Assembly (NCBI GenBank): GCA_029782215.1
Contig: JAKOVD010000197.1
Span: 62,001-126,000 of the forward strand
Direction of reading: 5' to 3'
Length of the DNA stretch: 64,000 nucleotides
Origin: Chloroflexota bacterium
GTDB lineage: Bacteria; Chloroflexota; Anaerolineae; J102
Below are positions 8,845 through 16,900 of the stretch, in pieces. The notes beneath the pieces were generated by a model. It saw nothing but the letters and a program-made list of their open reading frames with translations. It searched no databases and had not been told where the DNA came from. Within the stretch, counting starts at the first letter, position 1. Each line of letters begins with the position of its first letter. Both the position numbers and the translations under genes were made by a program.

Positions 8845-9817
8845 AAGCTTGTTCCTCAAAGGTGGCGCTCGGCACCTGGCGGCCATCCTCTGTGACGAGG
8901 AGGCCGTAGATGCCAGGCAGCCGGTTCAGGTAGGCCAGACCGTCCTCTTCTCCGAGGATCAGGGCAGTTTTGGCATGGATTTCGACATCGGGCAGGGCTT
9001 TGCCCACAACGGTGGCGCTGAGGATGTTGGTGCTGGCCGGCGCCCCCGTCCTGGGGTCGATCAGATGATGGGCCGGTTCGCCGCCATGCATCCAGTGACG
9101 ATAGGCCCGGCTGGACGTGGCCACGGCCTGGCTTTTCAGGTTCAGGACGGCGAGGTCGCGCTCCGGCGCCGACGGGTCTGCCACCGTGACCAGCCACGGG
9201 CCGGTGGGCGGCTCACCGAGGCAGGCGATATCGCCCCCCGCATCCACCAGACACGGACCCCACAGGGCCAGGCGGTAGGCTGCCTGCTGGATCGCCCAGC
9301 CCTTGGCGATTCCACCCAGGTCCAGTCCGACCTCCGGGGGGAGGGTGATGCGGCTGGCGGCCTCGTCCAGGTGGATGGCGCCGGCAGCCGTCAGCGGAGC
9401 GCCGGTCAAGGCCGGGGCGCCGTTGCCGGCGTCCGCGGCCATCCCGGCTTCGTCTTCGAACTGTGAGGCGAGCACGTCGGCGAAATTGCGGTCATAACCC
9501 CAGGCGACCAGGGAGCCCAAGACCGTGGGATCGAAGATGCCGCCGGTCGACTCCCGCCAGGCCAAGGCGCTCCGCACCAGGTCGAAAAGCATCTGCGAGG
9601 CGCGAAAGGGACGACCTGCGGACTGGTTGAGCTGAGTGAGCTCACTGTGTGCGCGAAAGCGGCTCAGCCTGGCCTCGGTCTCATGGAAGAAACGCTCGGC
9701 CGTGCGCAGGGCGCTGTCCGCCTGCTGGGCATGGGGATGCCACAAGGTCAGCGCCACCTCCGTGCCCATCGCACGGAACTGGCGGGTGTGGGGACCAGGC
9801 CCCTCCGGCTGTTTCAT
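8798..9817 (-). CDS. apbE: ApbE, FAD:protein FMN transferase
   Basis: The 339-residue protein carries the ApbE landmarks: RAMGTEVALTL at the start, GIFDPTV, DLGGIAKGWAIQQA, VDAGGDI, and HHLIDPRTGAPA, plus the metal-binding IHAKTALILG near the end. ApbE covalently attaches FMN to a threonine or serine in partner proteins. No lipobox is seen with ATG 9817, so it could be cytoplasmic or anchored otherwise. The ATG overlaps the TGA of the upstream 234-residue protein by 4 bases. Neighbours are a ferric-reductase-like protein and two small membrane proteins. No recognisable FMN-acceptor motif occurs in them. Confidence 0.9.
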   Translation of the reverse strand: MKQPEGPGPHTRQFRAMGTEVALTLWHPHAQQADSALRTAERFFHETEARLSRFRAHSELTQLNQSAGRPFRASQMLFDLVRSALAWRESTGGIFDPTVLGSLVAWGYDRNFADVLASQFEDEAGMAADAGNGAPALTGAPLTAAGAIHLDEAASRITLPPEVGLDLGGIAKGWAIQQAAYRLALWGPCLVDAGGDIACLGEPPTGPWLVTVADPSAPERDLAVLNLKSQAVATSSRAYRHWMHGGEPAHHLIDPRTGAPASTNILSATVVGKALPDVEIHAKTALILGEEDGLAYLNRLPGIYGLLVTEDGRQVPSATFEEQAYVSSGNYADRFRIPV

Positions 9818-10518
9818 GACCGCCGGGTGCGGCCGCTCCGGTTCACCGGCTGGGGCTGGAATTCGGGCTGCTGGCCGTTCTCGATGCGCGGGATATCCGT
9901 GCCCATCACGTACCAGAGCTGGCCCTGGTTGTCGCGGACGACAGCCACGTCCCGGCCATCCTGGGTCTGCACCCACTGCACCACGTCCAGCGTAAAGAGG
10001 GGAGTGGGCGAAGGTGCGGGTGTCGACGCGGGTGCATCCGCAGACGCGGGTGCATCGGTGGCCGTTGGCGCCTTGGGCAGGGGAGTCGGCGTCGCCGTCG
10101 CCTTGGGCAAGGGCGTCGCCGTCGCCCTGGTCTTGGCCTTGGGCTGGGAAGCCGGCGCTGCCGCAGAAGCCGTTTCGGACGCTCCGGTTTCCTCCACAGC
10201 GGACGTTTCGCCTTCCTCTTCGGCAGACGCAGCGGCGGCGGACCTGGCCGGGCGTACGTTGGCCCGATTGCCGTCCGCCGGCGCCGCGGCGACCCTGGCC
10301 GCGTCAGGCGCCGGGGTCGCCAGGTTCTGGGCGGCGGTGAGCGTGGCCGGGGTCGCTTGCGCCGCCTGGGCCACATTGTGCGCTTCGGCGCGTGAGAGCA
10401 GCCCCCAGCCGGCCAGGGTCAGGCTGAGCGCACCGATGGTGGTGGTCATCTTCATGGCGGTGAGCAGGGTCTGGCTTTCCTGCTTCCGCGAGGGGGGTGT
10501 CTTGACGGGCTCGTTCAT
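9814..10518 (-). CDS. Membrane-anchored Ala/Pro/Thr-rich protein of unknown function
   Basis: From ATG 10518 the product has 234 residues. A basic N-terminus is followed by one membrane segment (about residues 22-40), a long disordered stretch rich in Ala, Pro, Thr and Lys (about 50-170), and a compact C-terminal part. That part begins LFTLDVVQWVQTQDG and contains GQLWYVMGTDIPRI. The C-terminal segment looks folded and may be a small sensor or partner domain tethered outside the cell. It overlaps apbE by 4 bases. No family is recognised and no FMN-acceptor motif is seen. Confidence 0.7.
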   Translation of the reverse strand: MNEPVKTPPSRKQESQTLLTAMKMTTTIGALSLTLAGWGLLSRAEAHNVAQAAQATPATLTAAQNLATPAPDAARVAAAPADGNRANVRPARSAAAASAEEEGETSAVEETGASETASAAAPASQPKAKTRATATPLPKATATPTPLPKAPTATDAPASADAPASTPAPSPTPLFTLDVVQWVQTQDGRDVAVVRDNQGQLWYVMGTDIPRIENGQQPEFQPQPVNRSGRTRRS

Positions 10519-10534
10519 GGCGTTGCCTTCCCTG

Positions 10535-10756
10535 TCACGAGCCCGCGCCGGAGGCCTGCGCCACGACGGAGGTAACATGGGTCAGGCTGTTTGCCTGGAT
10601 CGTATCGCCCTGTACGCCGGCATCAAGGGTGGCGTAATCGAAGAGCCCCACTGCCGTCAACGTCAGGGCCGCCGCTGTCACGACGACGAAGGCGGCCATG
10701 GCGAGGTGGGCTTTCAACTTGGTCGCTGTCTTCTTGTGGATAAGGGTCTTGCTCAT
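10535..10756 (-). CDS. Small single-pass membrane protein heading the ApbE operon
   Basis: From ATG 10756 the product is 73 residues: a Lys-rich N-terminus (MSKTLIHKKTATKLKAH), one membrane helix (about 18-40) and a short outer segment beginning LFDYATLDAG. It ends 16 bases before the next gene and is the first gene of the minus-strand run. No family is recognised. It may be an assembly or structural partner of the ferric-reductase-like protein. The longer open frame back to 10837 is not used because its extra residues look like non-coding sequence. Confidence 0.6.
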   Translation of the reverse strand: MSKTLIHKKTATKLKAHLAMAAFVVVTAAALTLTAVGLFDYATLDAGVQGDTIQANSLTHVTSVVAQASGAGS

Positions 10757-10861
10757 TGTGCGCCTCTCTGAGGGGACAGGCCGGTGTGCTGCTGACCGGA
10801 CGTTACAGAGAAGCATAGCGGCCCTGAATGAAAGCACTTTAAGAGGAGTGTAAGAATTTCC

Positions 10862-11374
10862 TCACGATTGCCCGCCCCGAACCCCTTCTCCCTGGCGCCG
10901 CGGATGGGTGGGGAATCCGCGGCGCCAGAGCAGGCTACCCAGTCCACATCGTGAGATGAGCACCAGCTTGCGCACCCGGCCCGGGTGTTGGATGGCCGCA
11001 CGCAGGGCCACACCGGCGCCCAGTGAATAGCCCATGAGGTCCACCTGTTCGCAGCCGAGCTGGTCAATCAAAGCGGCGACGTCGTCCGCCATCAGCTCGT
11101 AGCGCAGGGGACGGTCGATGTCGGCCGTGCGCCCGTGCGCCTGCAGATCGGCGGCGATGACATGCCGGGCGGCGGCCAGCGGCGGCAGCAGGCCGGAGAA
11201 CATGCTGGTCGAGCCGAGGCCCCCGTGCAGCAAGACGAGCGGCAGGCCGGAGCCATGCCGCTCGTAGTAGAGATGGAGGCCATTGACGTCCGCGTACCGC
11301 CCCGTAGGCTGGCCTGCTGGCGGCGCGGCGGTGAATGACAGACCCGCCTGGAGATCGCTTGTTGACGCGTCCAT
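10862..11374 (-). pseudogene. C-terminally truncated alpha/beta hydrolase
   Basis: The 170 residues contain the first half of an alpha/beta hydrolase: LPLVLLHGGLGS (oxyanion loop), AADLQAHGRT, and the nucleophile elbow GYSLGAGVA. After LVLIS the sequence turns Arg/Gly-rich and stops, so the cap domain, catalytic Asp and catalytic His are missing. Normal members are about 260-300 residues. The break coincides with a perfect 13-base hairpin at 10893-10927 and the sequence CCCCGAACCCCTTCTCCC, which resembles dispersed intergenic elements of Chloroflexota. It is probably a remnant. Confidence 0.75.
10893..10927. repeat. GC-rich hairpin at the truncation point of the hydrolase
   Basis: The arms TGGCGCCGCGGAT (10893-10905) and their exact complement (10915-10927) enclose a 9-base loop. 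The adjacent ACCCCTTCTCCC tract gives the region the look of a palindromic intergenic element. It may also serve as a terminator for the minus-strand hydrolase remnant and as a barrier upstream of the ApbE operon. Confidence 0.5.
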
Positions 11375-11383
11375 GCGAAGGGT

Positions 11384-12157
11384 TCAGCCGGCTGGGGGCT
11401 GGACGACCTTAAAGAAAGCGCCGAAGGGATCGGCGAGGGCGGCGATGCGACCGAAGGGCGACTCATCGATGGGGCCCATCGCCTTGCCGCCGTGCTCACG
11501 CACGCGGGCAACGGTTTCGTCGGTGTTGGCCACCGTGAAATAGACCATCCACTGCGGGCGAAAGGCGCCCCATGAGGGGTCGATCTGCATGACGCCGGCC
11601 AGCGTGTCATCGCCGCGTTTGAGCACGTAGTACTCCATGCCTCCCGGCATCGGTTCGGCCGTGGCTCCAAGCAGTGCGGCGTAGAAATCACGCGCTTTTT
11701 TGGCATCCGGCGAATAGAGCTCAAACCAGGTGGCTGAACCCGGCTCATCGGCGACCTGCCAGCCGATGTGTTGGCCTGCCTGCCACAGGTTGAAGGTGGC
11801 GCCGGTGGGGTCTTCACAAACCGCCATGCTGCCAAACGTTCCCACGACCAGGGGCGGAAAGAGGACTTTTCCCCCCAGGCTGCTCACACGTTGCACATCG
11901 CTGCCGATGTGTTCGCTGGCGAAGTGCAGCGCCCAGGCCGATGGCATGGGGGGGACGCCGGCCGGATTGGGCGACATCCCGGCCGTGGTGTGCGGGCCGA
12001 GGCGGGCGGTGGTGTAGCCGCCAAATTCAGGACCGCTGATGTCATAGTCCCAGCCGAAGACGGCGTGGTAGAAGGCGCGTGTCTTGTCGATCTCCGGCGA
12101 CATCAGATCCACCCAGGTCGGGGTGCCCGCCGGTCTGGGCTGTGAGTAGGTTGTCAT
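11384..12157 (-). CDS. Two-domain VOC (glyoxalase/dioxygenase superfamily) protein
   Basis: From ATG 12157 the product has 257 residues with two VOC modules, each beginning with a similar line: PTWVDLMSPEIDKTRAFY and ATWFELYSPDAKKARDFY. Each module carries a beta-alpha-beta-beta-beta unit and FGWDYD or related turns. Proteins of this exact shape are often annotated as hydroxylase or 27-kDa-antigen-like. The chemistry is undetermined. The gene lies just upstream of the hydrolase remnant on the same strand (10 bases apart), so the two probably formed an operon before the hydrolase decayed. Confidence 0.85.
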   Translation of the reverse strand: MTTYSQPRPAGTPTWVDLMSPEIDKTRAFYHAVFGWDYDISGPEFGGYTTARLGPHTTAGMSPNPAGVPPMPSAWALHFASEHIGSDVQRVSSLGGKVLFPPLVVGTFGSMAVCEDPTGATFNLWQAGQHIGWQVADEPGSATWFELYSPDAKKARDFYAALLGATAEPMPGGMEYYVLKRGDDTLAGVMQIDPSWGAFRPQWMVYFTVANTDETVARVREHGGKAMGPIDESPFGRIAALADPFGAFFKVVQPPAG

Positions 12158-12283
12158 GTCATTGCTCCTTGGTTGCTCCGAGACCCGGCACGTCGACGGG
12201 TCAAGCACAAATGTTCTACACACGATAGATCATCGCGCCGCTGGATGCTGTGGCGCTGCTTCCTGAAGCCTCAGAAAGCCATC

Positions 12284-12432
12284 CGAGCAGCGACCGTAAG
12301 GGAGCTGCAGTCCTTCGCAACCACTCCCTGACGGCTGTGGCTCAGCAAGCCATCAGAGCAGCAAGTCGTCCGAGCAGCGACCGTAAGGGAGCTGTAGTCC
12401 TTCGCAACCACTCCCTGACGGTCGTGGCTCAG
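12284..12432. repeat. Two tandem copies of a 62-base hairpin element
   Basis: Copies at 12284-12345 and 12371-12432 (period 87) each carry a left arm CGAGCAGCGACCGTAAGGGA and a right arm CTCCCTGACGGTCGTGGCTC. The arms pair over about 18 of 22 positions. A third, diverged copy with the same orientation lies at 42376-42437, 30 kb away. The stretch 12158-12679 holds no gene that I can support. It contains these elements, a partial third unit just downstream, and the hairpin at 12494-12512. This looks like a dispersed non-coding palindromic family. Confidence 0.8.
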
Positions 12433-12493
12433 AAAGCCATCCGAGCAGCGAGCCATCCGGGCAGCGACCTTGCAACACCCATCCCTCGTGTAG

Positions 12494-12512
12494 GGGCGAG
12501 GTTTCCTCGCCC
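12494..12512. repeat. GGGCGAGG/CCTCGCCC hairpin
   Basis: A perfect 8-base inverted repeat with a TTT loop is preceded by GTAGG. It resembles the hairpin at 144-167. The beginning GTAGGGGC also matches the start of the element at 28295, suggesting related short intergenic repeats. Confidence 0.5.
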
Positions 12513-12679
12513 GCCGGTCATCACGCGCTACTCTGAGCCGCACCCTCAAGACCGCAGGGGGTGATGGGTTTGGCGGCGGTCTGCCGGTGTGCTACTATGT
12601 TTGAATGTAGCGCGCCTTACATAGGGTTTCCGTCGTCGCACCGGCGCTGTCGACCCCCGTAGGCAGGTTCGTCACCGCA

Positions 12680-13846
12680 GTGGGTTCTCTGCCCCTCGTT
12701 GAACGCTATAGGCTGGAGCTGGCCGAAGCGGTCAGGAGCGACGCCAGCGATGCGTCTGGCCGCGCCGAACGCCTGGGCGAGGAGGCGGTGGCCGCGGGTG
12801 TGCTTCTCGCCACGGTGTTGGCGGCGCACCAGGCCGGTGTGGCCGTGGCCGACCTCGATGGCGACGGGTCGCCTGAGATCGTGGTTGGCGCCGCCGATGG
12901 CAGGCTCTATGCCTGGCACGTGGACGGAACGCCCGTGAGCGGCTGGCCGGTGACGTTGGATGCCGCCTATCGCGTGCTGGCTACCCCGGCCGTCGGTGAC
13001 CTGGAAGGCGATGGCGTGAAGGACGTGGTGGTGCCGCTGGCGAACGGCAAGCTCTATGCCGTCGATGCGGCAGGCCATCTCAAGGCCGGCTGGCCCGTGG
13101 GCATTGGCGACGTCGCGGATCAGTACGGCAGCCAGGTGATCAACAGCTCGCCCAAGATCGCCGACCTCGACGGCGACGGCAAGCCCGAGATCATTGTCGG
13201 CTCGACCGACAAGCAGGTCTACGTCCTCAACCACGATGGCGCCGTGCGCTGGACCTACAAGACAGGCGACATGGTGCTGTCCACACCGGCCGTGGCCGAC
13301 ATTGCGCCGGGCACGCCCGGCCTGGAAATCGCCGTTGGCTCCGGCGACAGCTATGTCTATGTGCTCAGCGCCAGCGGCAGCCTGATCTGGCGGCGCCCCA
13401 CGGGCTGGACGGTGCGCTCCTCACCGCTGGTGGCCGACCTGGATGGCGACGGCAAGCTGGAGATCGTCATCGGCAGCGATGACGACAAGATCTGGGCCTG
13501 GCACGCCGATGGCTCACTGCTAGCGGGATGGCCGCAAGCGACAGGCGCCGAGGTCTTCTCGTCGCCGGTCGCCGGCGACGTCGACGGCGACGGTAAGCCG
13601 GAGATCGTGGTGGGCTCGGATGACGCCAGCCTCTACGCCTGGCGGCTGGATGGGACGGCACTGCCGGGCTGGCCCAAGGGCGCGAGCCAGTCGGTCAAGG
13701 GGACGCCGGCCCTGGCGAACCTGGATGCCGATCCTGAGCTCGAGGTTGTGGCTGGCGATCTGAGCGGCGCCCTCTATGTGTGGGGCCAGGACCAGGGAGT
13801 CCTCTCCGAGAGGCTGTACCTGCCTTTTGTCACGAAGGCGCCCTGA
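12680..13846 (+). CDS. FG-GAP/VCBS repeat beta-propeller protein, probably missing its N-terminus
   Basis: The 388 residues contain six to seven propeller blades. Each has a calcium-binding DLDGDG loop followed by PEIVVGS(D) and a YAWxxDG strand, for example near residues 57, 165, 253 and 302. The C-terminus ends RLYLPFVTKAP, close to the aromatic-L-P tail of other secreted proteins here. The only usable start is GTG at 12680. The first 50 residues are not propeller-like and no signal peptide is present, although the family is normally exported. The 5' end is therefore probably lost or mis-framed. It would act as an extracellular binding or adhesion protein. Confidence 0.75.
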   Translation: MGSLPLVERYRLELAEAVRSDASDASGRAERLGEEAVAAGVLLATVLAAHQAGVAVADLDGDGSPEIVVGAADGRLYAWHVDGTPVSGWPVTLDAAYRVLATPAVGDLEGDGVKDVVVPLANGKLYAVDAAGHLKAGWPVGIGDVADQYGSQVINSSPKIADLDGDGKPEIIVGSTDKQVYVLNHDGAVRWTYKTGDMVLSTPAVADIAPGTPGLEIAVGSGDSYVYVLSASGSLIWRRPTGWTVRSSPLVADLDGDGKLEIVIGSDDDKIWAWHADGSLLAGWPQATGAEVFSSPVAGDVDGDGKPEIVVGSDDASLYAWRLDGTALPGWPKGASQSVKGTPALANLDADPELEVVAGDLSGALYVWGQDQGVLSERLYLPFVTKAP

Positions 13847-13860
13847 TCCTGCCGTCAAAC

Positions 13861-13914
13861 ACCACAAACCCGCCACCGCACGGTCCCAGGCCGTAAGCGT
13901 GGCGGGTTTGTGGT
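13861..13914. terminator. Strong hairpin between convergent genes
   Basis: The arms ACCACAAACCCGCCAC (13861-13876) and GTGGCGGGTTTGTGGT (13899-13914) are a perfect 16-base inverted repeat with a 22-base loop. They sit between the stop of the FG-GAP gene and the stop of the giant lipoprotein gene. This position and symmetry suit a bidirectional terminator. Confidence 0.75.
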
Positions 13915-13964
13915 AGGGGCCTGACGCCGTACAGAGCATACCCGGCACGGCGCCGCCCCCTGGC

Positions 13965-16900
13965 TTACGGCGCCGGAATGCGCTTCAGCGTTTCCACCAT
14001 CAGGTCGTAGACCTTGGGCACGCTCGCCGTCTCCATGCGCTCATCCGGCGTGTGCTCGTTGACGATGGTGGGGCCAATCGAAATCATGTCGAGGTCAGGG
14101 TACTTCTGGCCGGTGACGCTCGTTTCCAGCCCGGCATGGATGGCGGTGACTTCCGGCTCGACCTTGAACAAGTCCTGATAAGCCTGCTTCATCAGGGCGA
14201 CCAAAGGTGAATCGGGGTTGGGAGGCCAACTGGCGTAGTCGTCTGCCAGGGTTGCCTTGGCGCCCGCCAGCTCGAAAACGCTGCTGAAGCGCGCCGCGGC
14301 ATCGTCACGGGCTGAGTCAAGGGCGCTGCGTACGTAGACCGTGGCATCGAACTTGCCATCTTTGATCGAGAGCACGCCGATGTTGCCGGACGTCTCTACC
14401 AAACCGGGCACGCTGTCGCTCATGCGGATGACGCCCTGCGGCGCGGCGTAGAGGGCGCTGATGATTTCGCGCTGTGTCTTGGCTTCCATCACCTTCGCCG
14501 GCGTGCCAGCCGCGGCCACGGTGACCGTGAGACCGGGATCGGTGGCGGCAAGCTCCTCCTGGACGGTCGCGGCAAAGTCGTTCACATAGGTCTTGAAGGC
14601 ATCGACCTGTTTCTCCGGCAGCGCCACGACCGCCGTCGCCTGGCGCGGGATGGCATTAGTGGTATCGCCGCCCACCAGGCTCGCCAGGCGCACGCCCATC
14701 TTGCCAGGGGTATTCCACAGGAGCCGCGCCATCAATTGGTGGGCGCTGCCTCGGCCCTTGTCGATGTCGATGCCGGAGTGGCCGCCGGTCAGACCATCGA
14801 TCGTGACTTGAAGGCCGGTGAGACCCGGCGGCGTCTTCTTCTGGGCGTACGCGGCCTCGACGTTCACATAGACGCCGCCGGCGCTGCTGATGAGGAACTG
14901 GCCCTCCACCTCATTGTCGATGTTGATGTAGTAGTGGCCCTGAAGGACATCGTCCGCAAGGCCGTTGATGCCGTTGAAGTCGGTCTCCTCGCTGGTGGTG
15001 AAGAGTGCCTCCAGGGCGGGATGGGCGATCTTGTCATCCTCCAGCAGGGCCATGATGATGGCCACGCCGCTGCCGTCGTCGGCGCCCAGGGTCGTGCGGT
15101 CGGCATGAACCCAGCCGTCCTCGACGTAGGCGTCGATGGGATCGGTCTCGAAGTTGTGGGTGGAATCGGACGTCTTCTGCGGCACCATATCCAGGTGCGC
15201 CTGCAGGATGACGCCGAGGCGATCCTCCATGCCGGGGGCGGCCGGTTTGCGGATGATGACGTCGCCGACGTCATTGACGATGGTTTCCAGGCCTAGTTTC
15301 TTCCCGAAATCGGCCACAAAGGCCGTGGCCTTTTCCTCGTGGCCGGAGGGCCGGGGCACCTGCGTCAGGTCATAGAAGTGCTGCCAGACGGCCTGGGGTT
15401 CCAGGTTTGCGATGGCGTCCTTGAGCGGGACGTCACCCGCACTGGCGGGCGCTGGCGTGGCAGCGGGCGCAGGCGTGGCAGCGGGCGCAGGCGTGGCAGC
15501 GGGCGTAGCAGGCTCAGTCCCCTGCACCGGCTCCTGCGCAATAGGCACGAACTCAACCGGCACGGTCTTGTCGGCCTCGTCCAGGAGCGCCTGGAGCTCC
15601 GGCGACACGGGCATGTAGCGGTCCAGGAAAGCCTTTGCCGCGTCGGCGTCGCCCTTGCCCTCGATGGTGAGAAGCGTCGTGACCAGCTCCTCGACGGCGG
15701 CGGTCATGCGCTTTACGTTGACGTCAAAGCGACGGTTGGCCTTGTTGTAGACCAGGGCGTCCTTCTCGACAAAGTAGTTCCAGGCCGCGGAACGGATCTG
15801 GCCGTAGGCCGACCCGGGTCCGAAGCGGATGGAGCGCAGGGATTCGGCAAGGTAGCCGGTGTAGTAGGAATCCAGGTTCCCGGTGAGGATGCCCTCGTCC
15901 AGGAGGTAGGGCAGGTCGTAGAGACCGCCGATGTCGGCCTTGCCCTCTTCAATCGGGGAATAGTACTGGCCCAGGGCCTGCTGGACCGTCACTTCCTCGC
16001 CGCCTTTCGTGACGGTGCGCGGCCCCAGGGTATGCGAGACCTCGTGCAGCAGGACCCAATCGAAGTAGTGCTCGGCGTCCAGTTTCTTGGCAACGGATTT
16101 GGCCAGAATGGCGTTGGCAAGGGGCGTCAGCACCTGGGTTCGCCGCGCGTCGAGGTAGTTGCCCATCATCACTTTCTTGGCGCCCTTGGCTTCCCAGACC
16201 TTCGGATCGTTGGGGAGGCTGAAGGCCACCGATTCCATGATGGCGCGCGCCTGGCCGGAACGATGGATATCGTCGGCCAGTTCCAGGGGCGTCATGGTGC
16301 CGGTCTGGTCAGGACGGAACTCGGCCGGCACGGGAAGGCGGGCCTGCAGGGCAGGCACGGCATCCATCAGCGCCTTCAATTCCTCTGCAGCCGGCCGGTC
16401 GACGATGAGGACATTGGCCTTGTAAAAGGTCTTCTGGCCGGTAAGCTGGTCGTCGTAGGTCTCATGGGGGCCGATGCTGACGTCCAGGTTTGAGTCCAGG
16501 TCCAGCCAGGCCATATCGGCGTCGAAATACTCGTCCGTCCGCAAGGCCTCCGCCTGGAGTTTCAGGTAGGTGGACAGGGACTGGTTCTGGCTCAGCTTGG
16601 CCGCTTCATCCAACAGATCGGCCGCAGGGAGAACGAATTTGGCGTAGGCCTCGTGGTAGGGCACGGCGACGAGCTTGTCTCCCTCCCGGCGGACAACGGT
16701 GTAGGGGCTGAGGAGGGCTTCTTTTTCCTCGGGATGAGCGGCCACATAGGCGTCCAACTCTTCCTTAGTCAGATCAGGAGGATAGACGTAGCCGCCAGTC
16801 GGCCGGGGCTGGTCGCCCAAAAAGGGCGCAAAGTTGTCGAACCGATCCCAGCGGCCGTAGTTGGCATCCAGCAGTAGGCGCGAGGCCTCTTCGGTTGGGT

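Noticed and set aside
12284..12432. CRISPR array
   Set aside because: There are only two units with an internal hairpin and similar, non-unique sequence between them; spacing and structure fit a palindromic repeat pair instead.
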